Shown here: positions 47,960 through 56,768 of the stretch, piece after piece
How positions within the stretch are numbered: the stretch's first letter is position 1
Layout: every line of letters starts with the position of its first letter
Assembly (NCBI RefSeq): GCF_018398315.1
Contig: NZ_JAHBRW010000001.1
Location: 1,856,001-1,920,000, forward strand
Reading direction: 5' to 3'
DNA: 64,000 nt
DNA from: Chelatococcus sp. YT9
GTDB lineage: Bacteria > Pseudomonadota > Alphaproteobacteria > Rhizobiales > Beijerinckiaceae
The notes under the pieces: model-generated
Database searches by the model: none
What the model saw: only the letters and a program-made list of their open reading frames with translations
What the model was told of the DNA's origin: nothing
Made by a program: the position numbers and the translations under genes

Positions 47960-50110
47960 CTAAGCCTCGACAAATACCATGCCGACCGAACGTGGGCGCA
48001 GGGCGCGGATCGAAGCCAGCGTCTCGTTCAGGGCGCGCTGGCGGGTGGCACCCTGGTCAACCAGCACCAGGACCATGTCCGCCGAGGCGATGAAGCGCTG
48101 CACGGTGAGGTCGTCCTGCGGTCGGGCGGCATCGATGAGGGTGAGGCTCGGGGCGTCAGTGCCCGCGGCGCTGATATCGTCGAGCAGCGCGCGCTGCGAG
48201 CGAGCCATTTGGCCGGTGGCGGTCGCGCCCATGGGCAGGATACGAAGGCTGGCGCCAGCCGGCAGCGGGGTGATGACGTTCTCGCCGCTCGCCGCCTCGG
48301 TTGCTAGAACGCGCTGGGAGAGCTGTCGGCCACGGGAGTCACCGTCCACGAGCAGGGTGCGCTCACCATCCTGGGTGAACGTAACGGCGAGGTCGACCAC
48401 GATCTTTGACCGCATATCACCGGCCAGGCCACTGGCATCAGGAGAAACGATCACGACGGTGCGCGCCTCGGAGGGCGGCAGCATGCTTTCCAGCGAGAAG
48501 GCAAGCTGGCCGAGCAGAAAGGGTTTCGTGACGGTGAGCCGATCGATCGTCTTCAGGTTGCTGCGCCCACTGCGGATCGCAGCCGGAAAGTTGAACTGGC
48601 TAGCGGGCGCGTGGCGCCATGCGCCGGGAACACTGGCGAGGACGGGCAGACCACTGGCGGCGGCCGCCTGGTTGGCCTCACGTAGACGGTCGTCGATCTG
48701 GTCGAGGCCCCAGGCCAGCGTAGTGCCGAGCCCTGCGCCGAGCAGCAGGCCGGCGGCTATGATCAGGATAGGCGAAGCGCCGCTACGGTCGCGGGGCAGC
48801 ACGGCATCACTGATGACACGCGTGTTGCTGGTGTCCACGCCCTGCTGCTCGCTCAGCTCCTTGCTGCGCTGCAGGTAAGAGGCATACACGGTGCGGGACG
48901 AATCCGCCTCACGCTCCAGCTCCCGAAGCTGCACGCTCGTCTCGTTGGTGGAGAGCACATTGTTCTTGAGCGCGGCGGCTCGCTTTTCGAGGTCGGCAAC
49001 TGTCGCCTTGGCGCGCTCGAGGTTGGCGGAGGTGGCTGTCGCCACCCGGCCAATTTCGGCGCGCATGAGCTGGCGAATCTGCTCGGCCTGGGCGGCGATC
49101 GCCTTCATCTGGGGGTGCTGCGGCAGCAGCGACTGGCCGAGCTCGGCCTGCTGGCGCATGAGGGCCGCATACTGCTCCTTGAGGGCGGTGATGCTGCTGG
49201 CCTGCAGCGTCTCGGGCAGGACGAGCGCGTCGATGGCGCGATTGTTCTGGATGGACTTGATCTGATCAACGCGCGACTGCAGTTCAGCCACCTGCGCCTG
49301 GGCCGCCAGCAACTGCGTGTTGAGGCCGCGCAGGTCCTGCTCATCGGCCCGGCCGCCATCGATGCCGATGATGCGGTGGTCCTTCTTATAGGCCTCGACC
49401 TTACCCTCGGCGACAGTCACGCGCTCGCGGAGTTCCGAGAGGCGTGCAGCCAGGGCCGCGTTGGCGCGGCCAACGGCCTCCGCCCGGGCGCGCTGTTCCT
49501 CACCGATATAGACCTCGGCGACGGTGTTGGCGACGTGCTGGGATGTCTGGGGATCTTCCGTCACGACGCCGATGTCGATAACGAAGGAACGATCACCGCG
49601 GCGCACGGTCAGGCTCTTCTGCAGCGCCTTGAGCGCCTTGGAAAAGCGATCCTCGCGCTCGCCCGAGCCAAAGATCGACATGACCTGGCTGCGCAGGCCA
49701 GCGGGACGCGCGCCGAACAGCGGGTCGTTCTCGAGGCCTGCCCGATCGATCACCTTTTCCAGCACACTGCGGGATTCGATGACCTGCCGCTGGCTTTCCA
49801 TGGCGATCAGGTCGTTGTCGCCAGTCGTCGCTCGATTCGCGATGTCATTGTCCAGGATGCGCAAGCCGCGCGTGTCGATGAGCACCTGCGTGGTCGCGGT
49901 GTACTTCGCCGGCGTTACGGCAACATAGCCAATAGCGAGGGCCGTGGTCGTGACCGCGATGGCGCCGATGAGCGGCAACCTGCGGCGCAGGCCTTGGAGG
50001 GTGGCCCACGGATCGAAACGGGTCGTGGCTTCGCCGATGAAAGGTTCACTGACCGCGTTCATGGCGCGCAGATTGCCCAAGGGTTCGAAGCGTGAACTCA
50101 TAACAGCCAT
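47960..50110 (-). CDS. Wzc/ExoP-like polysaccharide co-polymerase with degenerate kinase domain
   Basis: Wzc/ExoP proteins control EPS chain length and export. The 716-aa product has an N-terminal Wzz domain with membrane helix (about residues 46-66, LPLIGAIAVTTTALAIGYVA) and a long periplasmic coiled coil (about 200-430). A second helix (about 447-468) and a cytoplasmic P-loop-like domain follow. That domain reads TVVIVSPDASGLAGDM at residues 551-566, where Walker A should be; GKST is absent. LLVDGDSRG (586-594) retains the Walker A' pattern. There is no Tyr-rich tail. So it is probably kinase-dead. The ATG at 50110 has GAGG upstream and a sigma-54-like promoter (50227-50242). Confidence 0.88.
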   Translation of the reverse strand: MAVMSSRFEPLGNLRAMNAVSEPFIGEATTRFDPWATLQGLRRRLPLIGAIAVTTTALAIGYVAVTPAKYTATTQVLIDTRGLRILDNDIANRATTGDNDLIAMESQRQVIESRSVLEKVIDRAGLENDPLFGARPAGLRSQVMSIFGSGEREDRFSKALKALQKSLTVRRGDRSFVIDIGVVTEDPQTSQHVANTVAEVYIGEEQRARAEAVGRANAALAARLSELRERVTVAEGKVEAYKKDHRIIGIDGGRADEQDLRGLNTQLLAAQAQVAELQSRVDQIKSIQNNRAIDALVLPETLQASSITALKEQYAALMRQQAELGQSLLPQHPQMKAIAAQAEQIRQLMRAEIGRVATATSANLERAKATVADLEKRAAALKNNVLSTNETSVQLRELEREADSSRTVYASYLQRSKELSEQQGVDTSNTRVISDAVLPRDRSGASPILIIAAGLLLGAGLGTTLAWGLDQIDDRLREANQAAAASGLPVLASVPGAWRHAPASQFNFPAAIRSGRSNLKTIDRLTVTKPFLLGQLAFSLESMLPPSEARTVVIVSPDASGLAGDMRSKIVVDLAVTFTQDGERTLLVDGDSRGRQLSQRVLATEAASGENVITPLPAGASLRILPMGATATGQMARSQRALLDDISAAGTDAPSLTLIDAARPQDDLTVQRFIASADMVLVLVDQGATRQRALNETLASIRALRPRSVGMVFVEA

Positions 50111-50174
50111 GGTTGCCTCACAGGCTCCGCAAGGAGCTTTTCGTCTGGTCTCTCCTGATCCGAGGCTAGAGTTT

Positions 50175-50189
50175 GTCTCATTTTGAGAC
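50175..50189 (-). promoter_or_regulatory. Perfect palindrome in leader of the ExoP-like gene
   Basis: GTCTCA-TTT-TGAGAC is a 6-bp perfect inverted repeat. It begins 39 nt after the -12 C of the sigma-54-like promoter and 65 nt before the ATG. It is a candidate operator or mRNA hairpin. A related CTCA-TTTT-TGAG palindrome lies before the PAP2 gene (61195-61206). Confidence 0.5.
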
Positions 50190-50226
50190 GTTCACGCGGT
50201 ATCAGGAGCACCGACAGCTTCTATTC

Positions 50227-50242
50227 CGCAAGCGGCAGGCCA
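50227..50242 (-). promoter_or_regulatory. Sigma-54-like promoter for the ExoP-like gene
   Basis: On the minus strand TGGCCTG-CCGC-TTGCG gives GG-N10-GC with intact TGGC and TTGC. Two positions of the -24 element and the last base differ from TGGCACG-N4-TTGCW. It is 117 nt upstream of the ATG. Plausible, but weaker than the 55202 and 59483 sites. Confidence 0.5.
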
Positions 50243-50383
50243 CGGCTGAGCAATCAGCGACATGAGGTAATTGGCTGTAAAAAATCACTGATATAACAAA
50301 ATATTAACGGGATCTGCCCCGTTCGGCGTTTCTCCTTCCGTTGGGCGGCTCGTCTGTCCCGGTGCTGGATTCCCTGGAAATTC

Positions 50384-51676
50384 TCATCGCTTTGGCACAG
50401 GCCGGCAGGATGCAGGAATGGTGAGGCCGATCGCTTGTGCCAGTTCGGCCGCCGGGCATAGGGTGCCCTGTGGCCCCTCCAGCCCAAACGGCGGGCTGCT
50501 CAGAAGCCAGAGCGTCCAACCCCAGCCGTTGCGCGCAATAGCTGCCGAAACGTCGCTGAGCCAGCGCGCCCGTGATGCATCATCGCTGACCAATGCTCCG
50601 GCCGGCCGCATCGCGCCGAATTCCGTGACGACGATCTGCGCCGGATCGATGTCGTTGCGCTGCTGCCATTCCTTCAGGGGCGTGAAGGCCTCGTCGATCG
50701 CGGCCCGGCCGGGCGCAGAGGTGAAATACCAGCGGATCGCCTCCTCGGCTGCCTGGCGCTCTTTGTCGCGCTCCGCGGATGGCCAACGGGATGACACGGC
50801 GAAGGCGGCATTCGTTCGGGCGAGGGTTTCATCAAGACGCCCGTTTGCGGCTGGATAGGGGACGCCGCGTATCTCAGCGAGGAAGGGCAATGTCCAGGTC
50901 GAGCCCTGATGGGTGAAGACGAACGGGTCATAGAAGTGCGCGCTGACGAGATTTCGCCTGTCCTTGAAAAGGCTGCCGTCGAGCATGACAAGGCCTTTGA
51001 TCGTCGACCAGCAACCCCCCGTCAGCAGGAGGGGCAGCCTGATGTTGCCTTTGCGCAGGCCGTGGACAAGGACTTGCTGGTGCGCGGTCCAGTCGGTTCC
51101 GCTTTCGGCACGGCATGCCTGTTGCGGCTCGTTCAGCAACTCAAGAGCCACGGGCGGATGCGGAGGAAGCTTGTCGAGCCGGCTCGCAACTTGGCCGGCT
51201 AGCGCCTGATAGCGCCGGAACTGCCGGCCGTTGACTCCATCGAGAAAGGCTTCGGGCAACGCCCCGTTCAGGCCGGGGGCCATCAGGGTTGCGATGACAC
51301 CGAGGCCTGCCGCCTGATGGCTACGCACGGTCCCAATAATGTCACTAAGCAGTCCCTCGCGCCCGGGCTGGTCGGCTTCGAGCAGCGGGCCGAAATCGAT
51401 CGGCATCCGCACGTGGTCAAAGCCCAGCGCGCGGAGGCGGGGGGGCTCGGCCCTATCGGGCGTGGCGTAGGGCGAGGCTGTATAGGCCAAGTGCCCGGCG
51501 CGCGCGATCGTGGCGGGGAAGGCGAACCAGGTGACATTGGTACCGCGCCGGAAGGCCGGCGTTGTCTGGTCCGGCGGCGCGGGCGTGCTGGCCGATGCCG
51601 GCGACAGAACCAGCATCAGGCTGCTCATGCAGGCGATGCGGCGAAGCCATGCCGCCCAAGCGGCGAGCAAGGACAT
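50384..51676 (-). CDS. Secreted GH5-type glycoside hydrolase (cellulase-like)
   Basis: The 430-aa protein has a signal peptide (MSLLAAWAAWLRRIACMSS... ending near SPASAS) and a (beta/alpha)8 GH5 catalytic domain. The acid/base Glu183 is in LELLNEP and the nucleophile Glu352 in VVTEFGA. GH5 enzymes cleave beta-1,4 or beta-1,3 glucans. Placed inside an EPS locus, it probably trims or releases the polymer. It starts 3 nt after the stop of the glycosyltransferase gene, so the two are co-transcribed. Substrate is not fixed by sequence. Confidence 0.88.
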   Translation of the reverse strand: MSLLAAWAAWLRRIACMSSLMLVLSPASASTPAPPDQTTPAFRRGTNVTWFAFPATIARAGHLAYTASPYATPDRAEPPRLRALGFDHVRMPIDFGPLLEADQPGREGLLSDIIGTVRSHQAAGLGVIATLMAPGLNGALPEAFLDGVNGRQFRRYQALAGQVASRLDKLPPHPPVALELLNEPQQACRAESGTDWTAHQQVLVHGLRKGNIRLPLLLTGGCWSTIKGLVMLDGSLFKDRRNLVSAHFYDPFVFTHQGSTWTLPFLAEIRGVPYPAANGRLDETLARTNAAFAVSSRWPSAERDKERQAAEEAIRWYFTSAPGRAAIDEAFTPLKEWQQRNDIDPAQIVVTEFGAMRPAGALVSDDASRARWLSDVSAAIARNGWGWTLWLLSSPPFGLEGPQGTLCPAAELAQAIGLTIPASCRPVPKR

Positions 51677-51678
51677 GG

Positions 51679-52725
51679 TCAGTGCGCGACCTGCAGGAGG
51701 TCAAGATAGGAATCGACCATGCGCTCGCGCGCGTATTTCGCGGTTACGGCGCGCGCAGCTTCGCGCCGCACCGCAGGCGGGGGAGGATTGCGCAGCATCT
51801 GCGCGAGCGCATCCTTCCAGCGCTTGACATCATGAGGATTGGCAAAGCGAATGGGGGCTATTTCGCCGGTCGCGAGCACCTCGCGCAGCACATCGAGATC
51901 CGCAACCACCGAGGGCAACCCAACCATCGCGGCCTCCACGGCGGCAAGCCCGAAGGTTTCCCAGACGGACGGAAAGGCGAAGACGTCCGCTGCCGCGAAC
52001 AGGTCCGGCACATCGCTCGGGGAGACATTGCCGAGCAGGATCAATCGCTCGTGAACGCCGAATTCGCGGGCCAACGCCTCGATGTGAGTGCGCTTCGGAC
52101 CATCTCCCGCGATCACCAGCGATGCCGCCGGCAAGGCGGGCAGGGCCTTAACGAGGACGTCCTGATTCTTCTGGTCGACGAGGCGTCCGACATTGAGAAT
52201 GAGCTTGCCGGTCGCCGGCAGATTGAACCGTTGGCGCGCCTCCGCCATGGTCAAGTGAGACTGCGGCGCATCGAGACCGTGTTCGATCAATCGGAGATCG
52301 CGACGATAGGTGACGGGGTAATGGGAGAATTCGTTCTGTGTGAAAACGGAATTGGCAATGTTGGCGGTATACCCGCCGGTGGTGCCGACGAAACGGTCCA
52401 GCCACCGCACGAAGGGTGCGGTTTCCCCGGGGATGGCCGTCTGATGGACAATCCTGTTTTTAAAGCCACCAAGCCGCCCCGCCGTGCCCACGAGGATAGA
52501 CGCCGTAGCCTGATAGGCGATGAGCGCGTCGCAGCCGCCCGCCATGATGCGGCGTGCCATGGCGATCGCCGCCACGAGCTTATCCTTTGCAGGCATGAAC
52601 GGGCGCGGGAACATGATCGCGGTTTCAACCTCAACGCCGTGCTGGACCAGCCCCTGCTCGATCATGTGAGCCAGGGTCTGAATGCCGCCAATCTCGTCGG
52701 TATGGAGGATTTGCAGGACTTTCAT
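51679..52725 (-). CDS. GT4-family glycosyltransferase
   Basis: The 348-aa protein has a GT-B fold typical of sugar transferases that build lipid-linked repeat units. The N-terminal domain begins MKVLQILHTDEIGGIQTLA. The C-terminal domain has LILNVGRLVDQKNQDVLVKA, the donor motif VWETFGLAAVEAAMVGLP (E-x7-E) and ASLVIAGDGP. ATG 52725 gives the expected N-terminus; the longer frame to 52977 is Arg-rich. It is divergent from the flippase gene 104 nt away and co-transcribed with the GH5 gene. Confidence 0.9.
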   Translation of the reverse strand: MKVLQILHTDEIGGIQTLAHMIEQGLVQHGVEVETAIMFPRPFMPAKDKLVAAIAMARRIMAGGCDALIAYQATASILVGTAGRLGGFKNRIVHQTAIPGETAPFVRWLDRFVGTTGGYTANIANSVFTQNEFSHYPVTYRRDLRLIEHGLDAPQSHLTMAEARQRFNLPATGKLILNVGRLVDQKNQDVLVKALPALPAASLVIAGDGPKRTHIEALAREFGVHERLILLGNVSPSDVPDLFAAADVFAFPSVWETFGLAAVEAAMVGLPSVVADLDVLREVLATGEIAPIRFANPHDVKRWKDALAQMLRNPPPPAVRREAARAVTAKYARERMVDSYLDLLQVAH

Positions 52726-52829
52726 CACATTCCCTGACAGTCGGTGGCTTGTAAGGGCGCGCGAGACATTGGATAGGATGCGGGGCGGGCTGCCCGGTCC
52801 GGTCGTGTCACCCAACGAAGCAAGGTCAC

Positions 52830-54218
52830 ATGCTGCTTTTCCTTGCCGCGCGCGTTCTGTCGGCGGTCGGCAATCTGGTCGCCCTCGCCATCTTCTCGCG
52901 GATGGCAGGCCCTGTGACCTATGGTGAGTATCTCCTGATCTTCGCCTGGACGAGTATTGTCTACGGCTTCTCCACACAATGGATGCGATTCGCGTTCTTC
53001 GGCGTATATCGCCGCGAAGCCGCTGGCGATTATATCGCCTCCTTCAGCGTCTTGTTGAGCGCGGCGCTCATCGGCGTGGCCATCGTGCTCTCCGGGCTGT
53101 GGGTTGCGGGGATCGCCACGCCGGGATTCCTCACGGCCGTGTTCATCCTGCTGGTCAGCATGGCGGGGTATGAGGCTCTTCTGGAGATCAGCCGTACGCG
53201 CCTGAAAGCAGGCACGGTCGCGGTGCTCATGCTGCTGCGCGCGGGTTTGGTCATCGTCTTCGGCGCGGCCGCGCTGACGATGACCGGGAGCGCCGTCTCG
53301 CTCGCCTTGGCTGTCGCCCTGGCCCATGCGGGTGCCGCCATTCCGGGCATCATGGCCATCCGTGACGTCAGGCTCGCGCCGAGCAGGCACGCCATGCGCG
53401 CGCTGGTCGTCTACGGTTGGCCGCTCCTCATATCCTTTGGGGTGATGGCAGTCGGCCAAAGCGTCGACCGTCTTTTGCTCGCGCATTTCGATGGCGCGGG
53501 GGCGCTTGGTCCCTATGGCGTCGTGGCTGACTTTCTGCGCCAAGCCTTCATGGTGGTTGGCGAATCGATTGCCATGGCGCTTGTGACCGTTGCCAAGCAG
53601 CATGCCAATTCGGGCGAGCGGGAAGACGCGGACCAGGTCTTGCGGCATGCCTTCAATGCCTGCATGGCAACCGCCACTTTTGGCGCGGTGTTCTTCCTCG
53701 TTTTCGGAGATGTGGTGGTGCGGCTTCTCGTCGGCGAAGCGTTCTATGAGCCGACGCGCACACAGATTCCCCTGTTTGCCATCGCCTTTGGCTTCATGAC
53801 GATGCGCAACTTCTATTTCGCGCAAGTCATCTATTTCTCGAACGCCAGCCATCTCGAACTCATCGGGTCGCTTGTCTTCGTGGCAACGTCCGCCCTGCTT
53901 GCCACTCTCTTGGTGCCTTGGCAGGGCGCCATGGGTGCGGCGATCGCATTGATGTCGGCGCATATCGTTGCCTGTGTCCTCTTCGTGGTCGTCGGTCGGC
54001 GGCATTATCGCATGCCGGTGGATAACAAAGGCTTTGTCATCATCAGCCTGATGGCGTTGGCGACCTTGCTGGCGGATGTCGCCATCCAGCACTTCATTGC
54101 CGCGCCGACGCTGGCCATAGCGGCCAAGGCTCTGGTTTTTGCCGCTGCTGGCGGCGCGGTCATCCTGCGTTTCAACCTGCTGCACCTCTCTCGCCCTCGC
54201 GGGAAAGGGGAGGCATAG
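52830..54218 (+). CDS. Wzx-like polysaccharide flippase (MOP superfamily)
   Basis: The 462-aa protein has about 12-14 membrane helices. It begins MLLFLAARVLSAVGNLVALA and has FSTQWMRFAFFGVYRREAAG and the Gly/Ala-rich TM pattern of RfbX/Wzx proteins that flip lipid-linked oligosaccharides to the periplasm. An aagg site precedes the ATG. It is convergent with wecG (6 nt apart). Sugar specificity is unknown. Confidence 0.86.
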   Translation: MLLFLAARVLSAVGNLVALAIFSRMAGPVTYGEYLLIFAWTSIVYGFSTQWMRFAFFGVYRREAAGDYIASFSVLLSAALIGVAIVLSGLWVAGIATPGFLTAVFILLVSMAGYEALLEISRTRLKAGTVAVLMLLRAGLVIVFGAAALTMTGSAVSLALAVALAHAGAAIPGIMAIRDVRLAPSRHAMRALVVYGWPLLISFGVMAVGQSVDRLLLAHFDGAGALGPYGVVADFLRQAFMVVGESIAMALVTVAKQHANSGEREDADQVLRHAFNACMATATFGAVFFLVFGDVVVRLLVGEAFYEPTRTQIPLFAIAFGFMTMRNFYFAQVIYFSNASHLELIGSLVFVATSALLATLLVPWQGAMGAAIALMSAHIVACVLFVVVGRRHYRMPVDNKGFVIISLMALATLLADVAIQHFIAAPTLAIAAKALVFAAAGGAVILRFNLLHLSRPRGKGEA

Positions 54219-54223
54219 CAGGG

Positions 54224-55051
54224 TCATCCCTGTGTCCAGACTGGCATGCTTTGCGGCGCAAGCCGCTCCCGAGCGACCCGCGCCAGGAAAGCGAAATTGC
54301 CCCTGAGATAGCGGCGGGCCATGCGGCGAGGTTCCAGCAGAAGGCGAAAAATCCACTCGCATTGCAGGCGTCGCACGAGCGCCGGCGCTCGTGGCTTCGT
54401 GCCCGAGGCGAAATCGAACAAGCCGCCGACCGACAGGCCGGCGCGGCATCCGGTGGCGATGAGGTGACGGCTCATCCAGAGCTCCTGGCGTGGGCTCCCG
54501 AGCGCCACCAGCACGAGATCGGCGCCTGATGCCGCGATCTCGCCTGCCACATCGGCGGCCTCCGCATCGGTGAAATAGCCGTGCCGTGTCCCCACATAGT
54601 CATGCTGCGGCGCGCGTGCCTGGAAGGCTGAGAGAACCTTCTCGGCAACGCCCTCCGCCCCACCCAGGAGGAAAATGCGGAAGACCCGGTTCGTCTTCTC
54701 CAGATAGAGCGGCACGAAATCGGTGCCGTTCAAGTTGTCCGGAAAGGCCTGCCCGTGCAGGACGCGGGTGGCAATATCGAGTCCGATGCCGTCGTTCAAG
54801 ACGAGCCCGCGCCGGAAGGCGGCGGCCACATCGGCGTTTTCCCAGCACAGATTCGCGTTATGCGCATTGAGAAATGCGACTTGCAGTGGCGCGCCTGCCT
54901 GCGCAGCCTCGCAGAGGCCATCGATCTCGGCGATCATGGCGTCGCTGGTGGCGGCATACACGGGGATCCCGAAGATCGGCCTGATGGCATTGGCACGGTC
55001 GGCGCCGGTTAACGCGCGCTGTCCGGGAATTGTGCAATGCGCCTGTGCCAT
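54224..55051 (-). CDS. WecG/TagA/CpsF-family (GT26) glycosyltransferase
   Basis: GT26 enzymes such as WecG and TagA transfer amino sugars such as ManNAc/ManNAcA onto lipid-linked acceptors. The 275-aa product shows NAHNANLCWENADVAAAFR, the NDGIGLDIATRVLHG motif, RIFLLGGAEGVAEK and LVALGSPRQELWMSR, all family hallmarks. The C-terminal region has EWIFRLLLEPRRMARRYL. ATG 55051 has GGAG 9 nt upstream; an upstream GTG at 55066 is less likely. Confidence 0.92.
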   Translation of the reverse strand: MAQAHCTIPGQRALTGADRANAIRPIFGIPVYAATSDAMIAEIDGLCEAAQAGAPLQVAFLNAHNANLCWENADVAAAFRRGLVLNDGIGLDIATRVLHGQAFPDNLNGTDFVPLYLEKTNRVFRIFLLGGAEGVAEKVLSAFQARAPQHDYVGTRHGYFTDAEAADVAGEIAASGADLVLVALGSPRQELWMSRHLIATGCRAGLSVGGLFDFASGTKPRAPALVRRLQCEWIFRLLLEPRRMARRYLRGNFAFLARVARERLAPQSMPVWTQG

Positions 55052-55095
55052 TTTAATACACTCCACACACTTCTCGCGGGCCTCGCTGTTCAGAT

Positions 55096-55111
55096 TGCAA
55101 AAGCTGAACCA
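55096..55111 (-). promoter_or_regulatory. Sigma-54-like promoter for the wecG-type gene
   Basis: On the minus strand TGGTTCA-GCTT-TTGCA preserves GG-N10-GC and a perfect TTGCA -12 box, with three mismatches in the -24 box. It is 45 nt upstream of the ATG. This is a weaker candidate; it shares the divergent region with the strong site for the methyltransferase. Confidence 0.4.
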
Positions 55112-55201
55112 AAAGCCGGCTTCAGTGTGCGACGACTTCGAGCCAAGCAGGATTCAGGTTTTCAGGCAGTCGCGACGATCTCCCAGCGGGTGTGCGTGAA
55201 C

Positions 55202-55217
55202 TGGCGCGGCCTTTGCA
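55202..55217 (+). promoter_or_regulatory. Sigma-54-like promoter for the EPS methyltransferase gene
   Basis: TGGCGCG-GCCT-TTGCA matches the -24/-12 consensus TGGCACG-N4-TTGCW at all but one position, with the invariant GG-N10-GC. It lies 79 nt before the start at 55296. Expected start of transcription is about 55228. Confidence 0.65.
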
Positions 55218-55295
55218 TTTGGGATCAGCGAAGCGGCGGTTGGTCCCAAGCAAACACACTGTCCGCCCTCTCATTTTCCCTGAAGGGGATTGGTT

Positions 55296-55952
55296 ATGTC
55301 GCTCGCCACCACCGAAACCGCCGTTTACCAGAACAAGTTCCGCCGCCGTCGCCTCGAGCGCTTTCTCGGCCTGGTCGATGAGGTGCTCAAGACGAAGCGC
55401 AGCTGCCGCGTGCTGGATGTCGGCGGTGGAGTCGCCTATTGGAAAGGGCTTGAGGATCTGTGGAGCGACCGGCCTCTCCATATCACGCTGGTCAATCTGA
55501 CCGCAGAGCAGGTGCCTGACAGCCGGTTCCTGAGCCTTGCTGGCGATGCCTGCAGCATGCCCGGCTTCGACAACAATGCCTTCGACATCGTCCATTCCAA
55601 TTCGGTGCTGGAACATGTCGGCAGCTTTGCCAACAAGCGCCGCATGGCAGATGAGATCCAGCGCTTGGCGCCGCGCCATTTCGTGCAGACGCCGAATTTC
55701 TGGTTCCCGATCGAGCCGCATTTCCGCACGCCAGCCATTCATTGGCTGCCTGAGCCGCTCCGCGTAGCTGCCGTGATGCGCCGGAAGCTCGGCTTCTACC
55801 CCAAGGCCGAGACCCGTGACCAGGCCTACGAAATTCTGAGTGACGCGAGCCTGCTGGATGTTCGCGACATGCAGTCGCTGTTCCCAGCCTCGACGATCGA
55901 GCGGGAAAAGTTCTACGGCTTCACCAAGTCACTGATTGCTGTTCGCGGTTGA
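55296..55952 (+). CDS. SAM-dependent methyltransferase in EPS locus
   Basis: The 218-aa class I methyltransferase has motif I RVLDVGGGVAYWKGLEDL, an acidic loop with DACSMPGFDNNAFDIV, and post-motif HSNSVLEHVGSFANKRRMADEI. It resembles proteins that methylate sugars or lipid-linked intermediates in O-antigen and EPS clusters. ATG 55296 has aagggg upstream. It has its own sigma-54-like promoter. Its stop lies 66 nt from the end of the convergent deacetylase gene. Confidence 0.88.
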   Translation: MSLATTETAVYQNKFRRRRLERFLGLVDEVLKTKRSCRVLDVGGGVAYWKGLEDLWSDRPLHITLVNLTAEQVPDSRFLSLAGDACSMPGFDNNAFDIVHSNSVLEHVGSFANKRRMADEIQRLAPRHFVQTPNFWFPIEPHFRTPAIHWLPEPLRVAAVMRRKLGFYPKAETRDQAYEILSDASLLDVRDMQSLFPASTIEREKFYGFTKSLIAVRG

Positions 55953-56018
55953 GCCGAGGCAACCGTGGACGGCGGGCGTCAGCGCCCGTGGCCCCGCCGT
56001 TGCTTTGCGTGGATCGAG

Positions 56019-56768
56019 CTACGGGAGGCCCATCCGCGCGAGGGCTTCTTTCACCGTCACACAGGCAAAGCCGCGCGCGGTGACGGCCTTGATTACGTCC
56101 ACCATGAGCCCAGGCGAGGCACCGATCCAGCTCGGGGTCTCGGTGACGTCATGGGTGTAGAAGATGACCCAGCCGCTTTGCGCGGCAGCGGCATCAAGAG
56201 TTCGCGTCAGTTTTTCTCGGGTGAGCGTCCGATCGTAGAGTTCGGTCACCCGGAGCATCGCACGGTCGATGCGGCCGGCATTCACCCCTTCATAGACGCT
56301 GCGGCAACTCATGAAGCGGCGCTGCAGGTCGAGCTTCCGAGGCAGCGACTGCCGCCCGAACGGGTAAGCGAAATTCGGCAGGTCGATTGGACCGCAGATG
56401 GCGCTCAGCGCTGCGTGATTGGCATCGCACTGCGCCGCGAGCTCTGCCGCACTGAGCTCATCGACCTTTCTATGATCGTGGGTATGGCAGCCGATTTCGT
56501 GCCCTCTTTCGTGCAGACACCGGATGTCGTCGGCCGTGGCCAGCTTCCAGAACGTATCTCGGGTACCCAGAAGGCCGGCGGCGACATAGAAGGTGCCCTT
56601 GATGCCATGGGCGTCGAGAACATCCGCACCCTTCTGCGCGGCCGAATCGGGGATGTCGTCGAAGGTGAAGCTGACCAGCGGCTGCCGGCTGCGCATTGTG
56701 AGCGGCTGCGTATTGAGATGGCGGCCCGCCTTGCTGGACAGGCCCGCGATGATGTCCGCCGGCTTCAT
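56019..56768 (-). CDS. NodB-type polysaccharide deacetylase (CE4)
   Basis: CE4 enzymes remove N- or O-acetyl groups from polysaccharides. The 249-aa protein has motif 1 FTFDDIPD (Asp37/Asp38), motif 2 HEIGCHTHDHRK (His95/His99, zinc ligands) and later IFYTHDV with the catalytic His. No signal peptide is evident, so it may act on cytoplasmic lipid-linked units. It overlaps the acetyltransferase gene by ATGA, pairing an acetyl-remover with a putative acyl transferase. Confidence 0.9.
   Translation of the reverse strand: MKPADIIAGLSSKAGRHLNTQPLTMRSRQPLVSFTFDDIPDSAAQKGADVLDAHGIKGTFYVAAGLLGTRDTFWKLATADDIRCLHERGHEIGCHTHDHRKVDELSAAELAAQCDANHAALSAICGPIDLPNFAYPFGRQSLPRKLDLQRRFMSCRSVYEGVNAGRIDRAMLRVTELYDRTLTREKLTRTLDAAAAQSGWVIFYTHDVTETPSWIGASPGLMVDVIKAVTARGFACVTVKEALARMGLP

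Noticed and set aside
52725-54449. 574-codon minus-strand frame over the flippase region, rich in Arg/His/Asp
   Set aside because: Antisense to the Wzx-like gene; composition (DGHDARNGGTRMG-type) is typical of shadow frames in high-GC DNA.
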